Source: Paracoccaceae bacterium (GTDB lineage: Bacteria; Pseudomonadota; Alphaproteobacteria; Rhodobacterales; Rhodobacteraceae). Taken from it: 6,897 bases of DNA. Below the pieces are notes generated by a model. It searched no databases and had not been told where the DNA came from. It saw only the letters and a program-made list of their open reading frames with translations. The DNA is taken from NCBI GenBank assembly GCA_026984895.1, contig JALSRF010000485.1:1-6897 (forward strand), in the 5' to 3' direction. Of this stretch, positions 5,816 through 6,897 are shown piece by piece (position 1 is the first letter of the stretch; each line of letters starts with the position of its first letter). Made by a program: the position numbers and the translations under genes.

Positions 5816-6424
5816 TTACTGCTTGATCCGGTATACCAGATTCACATGATCCTGGAAAAGCAGTTCATAGCCGGCCGCCCGGTCGGGGCCGGTTTGTTGC
5901 CGCAGAACCATCTTTCCAGCCGTCATGCGGCCAAGGGGCCCGCGGGCGGCGACCCCGCCTTCGGTGGTCATGGACATGGCCTGCGCATCCACAAGCAGGC
6001 TTTCGGTCCGTATGGTGTAGCCGTTGCTGGTAACAACCGAAACCCCGCCCGAAAGCGTGCCGAGCCTTCTTGCAGGGTCGAAACGCCCGTCCGCCGCCTC
6101 GACGGCCAGGTTTTCGCCGTCCGCCAGTTCGATACGCGCCTGCACCCCGCGTGCCGACATGCCCCCATCCGAGGGAACGGCGACCTGCGCCGAGACACTG
6201 ACCGCAGCCCCGCTGTCGGTCACTGCGGAAAAACTTGGCGACGTGATCCGCTCTTCGCGGGCCAGGGTTTCGATTTCGCCGCGTGCAATCGGAATCGTTC
6301 TGGTGCTTTCGACCGAGCGCGCCATCAGGAAGAGCGTTGACAGGATCGCAAGCGCCGCCAGCGGCAGCACGATCTTCAACAGCGTGATCGCGCGCGAGTA
6401 GCTGTTGTTGTCCAGGGCCGCCAC
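5816..6424 (-). CDS. lptC: LPS export system protein LptC
   Basis: This 202-residue inner-membrane protein receives LPS from LptBFG and hands it to LptA. A single N-terminal transmembrane helix spans about residues 13-34 (ITLLKIVLPLAALAIL onward). It is followed by a periplasmic beta-rich domain at about 45-200, with repeats of the type GGVSVVTSNGYTIRTESLLVD, as in LptC/YrbK proteins. The start codon is GTG at 6424, 3 nt after the kdsD stop, so the genes are packed as one operon. The position between kdsD and lptA matches the conserved order and supports the call, because LptC sequences diverge strongly. E. coli has kdsC between kdsD and lptC; here there is no room for it. Confidence 0.9.
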   Translation of the reverse strand: MAALDNNSYSRAITLLKIVLPLAALAILSTLFLMARSVESTRTIPIARGEIETLAREERITSPSFSAVTDSGAAVSVSAQVAVPSDGGMSARGVQARIELADGENLAVEAADGRFDPARRLGTLSGGVSVVTSNGYTIRTESLLVDAQAMSMTTEGGVAARGPLGRMTAGKMVLRQQTGPDRAAGYELLFQDHVNLVYRIKQ

Positions 6425-6427
6425 GGG

Positions 6428-6897
6428 TCACACCACGCCGGCGCGAAGGCAATCATGGATGTGCAGGATTCCGGCGGCGCGTCCCTTGTCGGCGGGATCG
6501 ACGACGAACAGGCAGGTGATGGTGCCGGTCATGCGCGCCACCGCCTCGGCCGCAAGCGCGTCCGGGGCGATGGTCCTGGGGTTTTTCGTCATCACGTCGC
6601 AGGCCCTTCGCTCCAGCAGCCCCTCCATGTTCCGGCGCAGATCGCCGTCGGTGATGATGCCGGCCAGCGCGCCCCCGCCATCGGTTACGCCGGCCACGCC
6701 AAAACCCTTGCGGGTGATGGTAAGCAGCACATCGCTCATCGGCGTATCCATCGAAACCAGCGGCGGATCGGCGTGCATCAGGTCGCGCACCCGTGCCAGC
6801 CGCGCGCCCAGCTGTCCGCCCGGATGAAAATCCCGATACTGTTCGGGGGTGATGTTCCGGTGCTCCATCAGCGCCACCGCCAGCGCATCGCCAAGCG
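6428..6897 (-). CDS. kdsD: Arabinose-5-phosphate isomerase KdsD, C-terminal half (partial)
   Basis: This is the C-terminal 155 or so residues of a KpsF/GutQ-family enzyme that converts ribulose-5-phosphate to arabinose-5-phosphate, the first step of Kdo synthesis for LPS. The visible part begins at LGDALAVALME, near the end of the SIS isomerase domain, then FHPGGQLGARL, a family hallmark. Two CBS domains follow, starting at VRDLMHADPPLVSMDTPM and at CDVMTKNPRTIAPDA, and the chain ends with LHIHDCLRAGVV. The SIS catalytic region and the start lie beyond the right edge. The gene leads directly into lptC with a 3-nt gap, joining Kdo supply to LPS transport in one operon. KpsF paralogs in capsule clusters share these motifs, but the lpt context favours the housekeeping kdsD. 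Confidence 0.92.
   Translation of the reverse strand, partial: LGDALAVALMEHRNITPEQYRDFHPGGQLGARLARVRDLMHADPPLVSMDTPMSDVLLTITRKGFGVAGVTDGGGALAGIITDGDLRRNMEGLLERRACDVMTKNPRTIAPDALAAEAVARMTGTITCLFVVDPADKGRAAGILHIHDCLRAGVV

Noticed and set aside
1..6897. CRISPR array, tRNA/rRNA, insertion sequence or prophage remnants
   Set aside because: No regularly spaced repeats, no tRNA-like cloverleaf, and no transposase or integrase motif were seen on either strand.

Overview
The window reads as a chromosomal segment of a GC-rich alphaproteobacterium, most likely a member of the Rhodobacteraceae (Rhodobacter, Paracoccus or roseobacter group). The evidence is the gene order kdsD-lptC-lptA-lptB-hpf-ptsN with neither kdsC nor rpoN in the block, the protein sequences themselves, and strong GC3 bias. 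The taxon is an inference from gene content, not from a database search.

Two blocks of genes point at each other. On the plus strand (1-3234) is the end of a tightly packed surface-glycan operon. It holds the last 31 codons of an unidentified gene, a GT14 (core-2/I-branching type) glycosyltransferase with a long C-terminal extension, and a 479-residue protein that appears to be two sulfotransferase domains fused in one chain. The first pair overlaps by 4 nt and the second pair is 3 nt apart. The likely theme is building and sulfating an extracellular or cell-surface polysaccharide; the acceptor cannot be read from the sequence.

On the minus strand (6897 down to 3260) is a conserved housekeeping block. 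It starts with the C-terminal half of kdsD (arabinose-5-phosphate isomerase, Kdo synthesis). Next come lptC, lptA and lptB, parts of the Lpt machine that carries LPS from the inner to the outer membrane. These four genes are almost gapless (3 nt, 8 nt, then a 4-nt overlap), and two of them use GTG starts. A candidate intrinsic terminator lies at the lptB stop, followed by a TTGACA promoter. A ~150-nt leader with three inverted repeats then precedes hpf (long-form ribosome hibernation factor), and ptsN (nitrogen PTS EIIA) closes the block.

The two blocks meet at 3235-3259, where a 20-bp tandem duplication has left two copies of a 15-bp word. A GC hairpin there overlaps the ptsN stop codon and may terminate transcription from both sides. 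No mobile element, CRISPR array, tRNA or rRNA is visible. I found no convincing undescribed system. The most notable items are the double sulfotransferase with a decayed second half, the uncharacterised C-terminal region of the GT14 protein, and the structured hpf leader.
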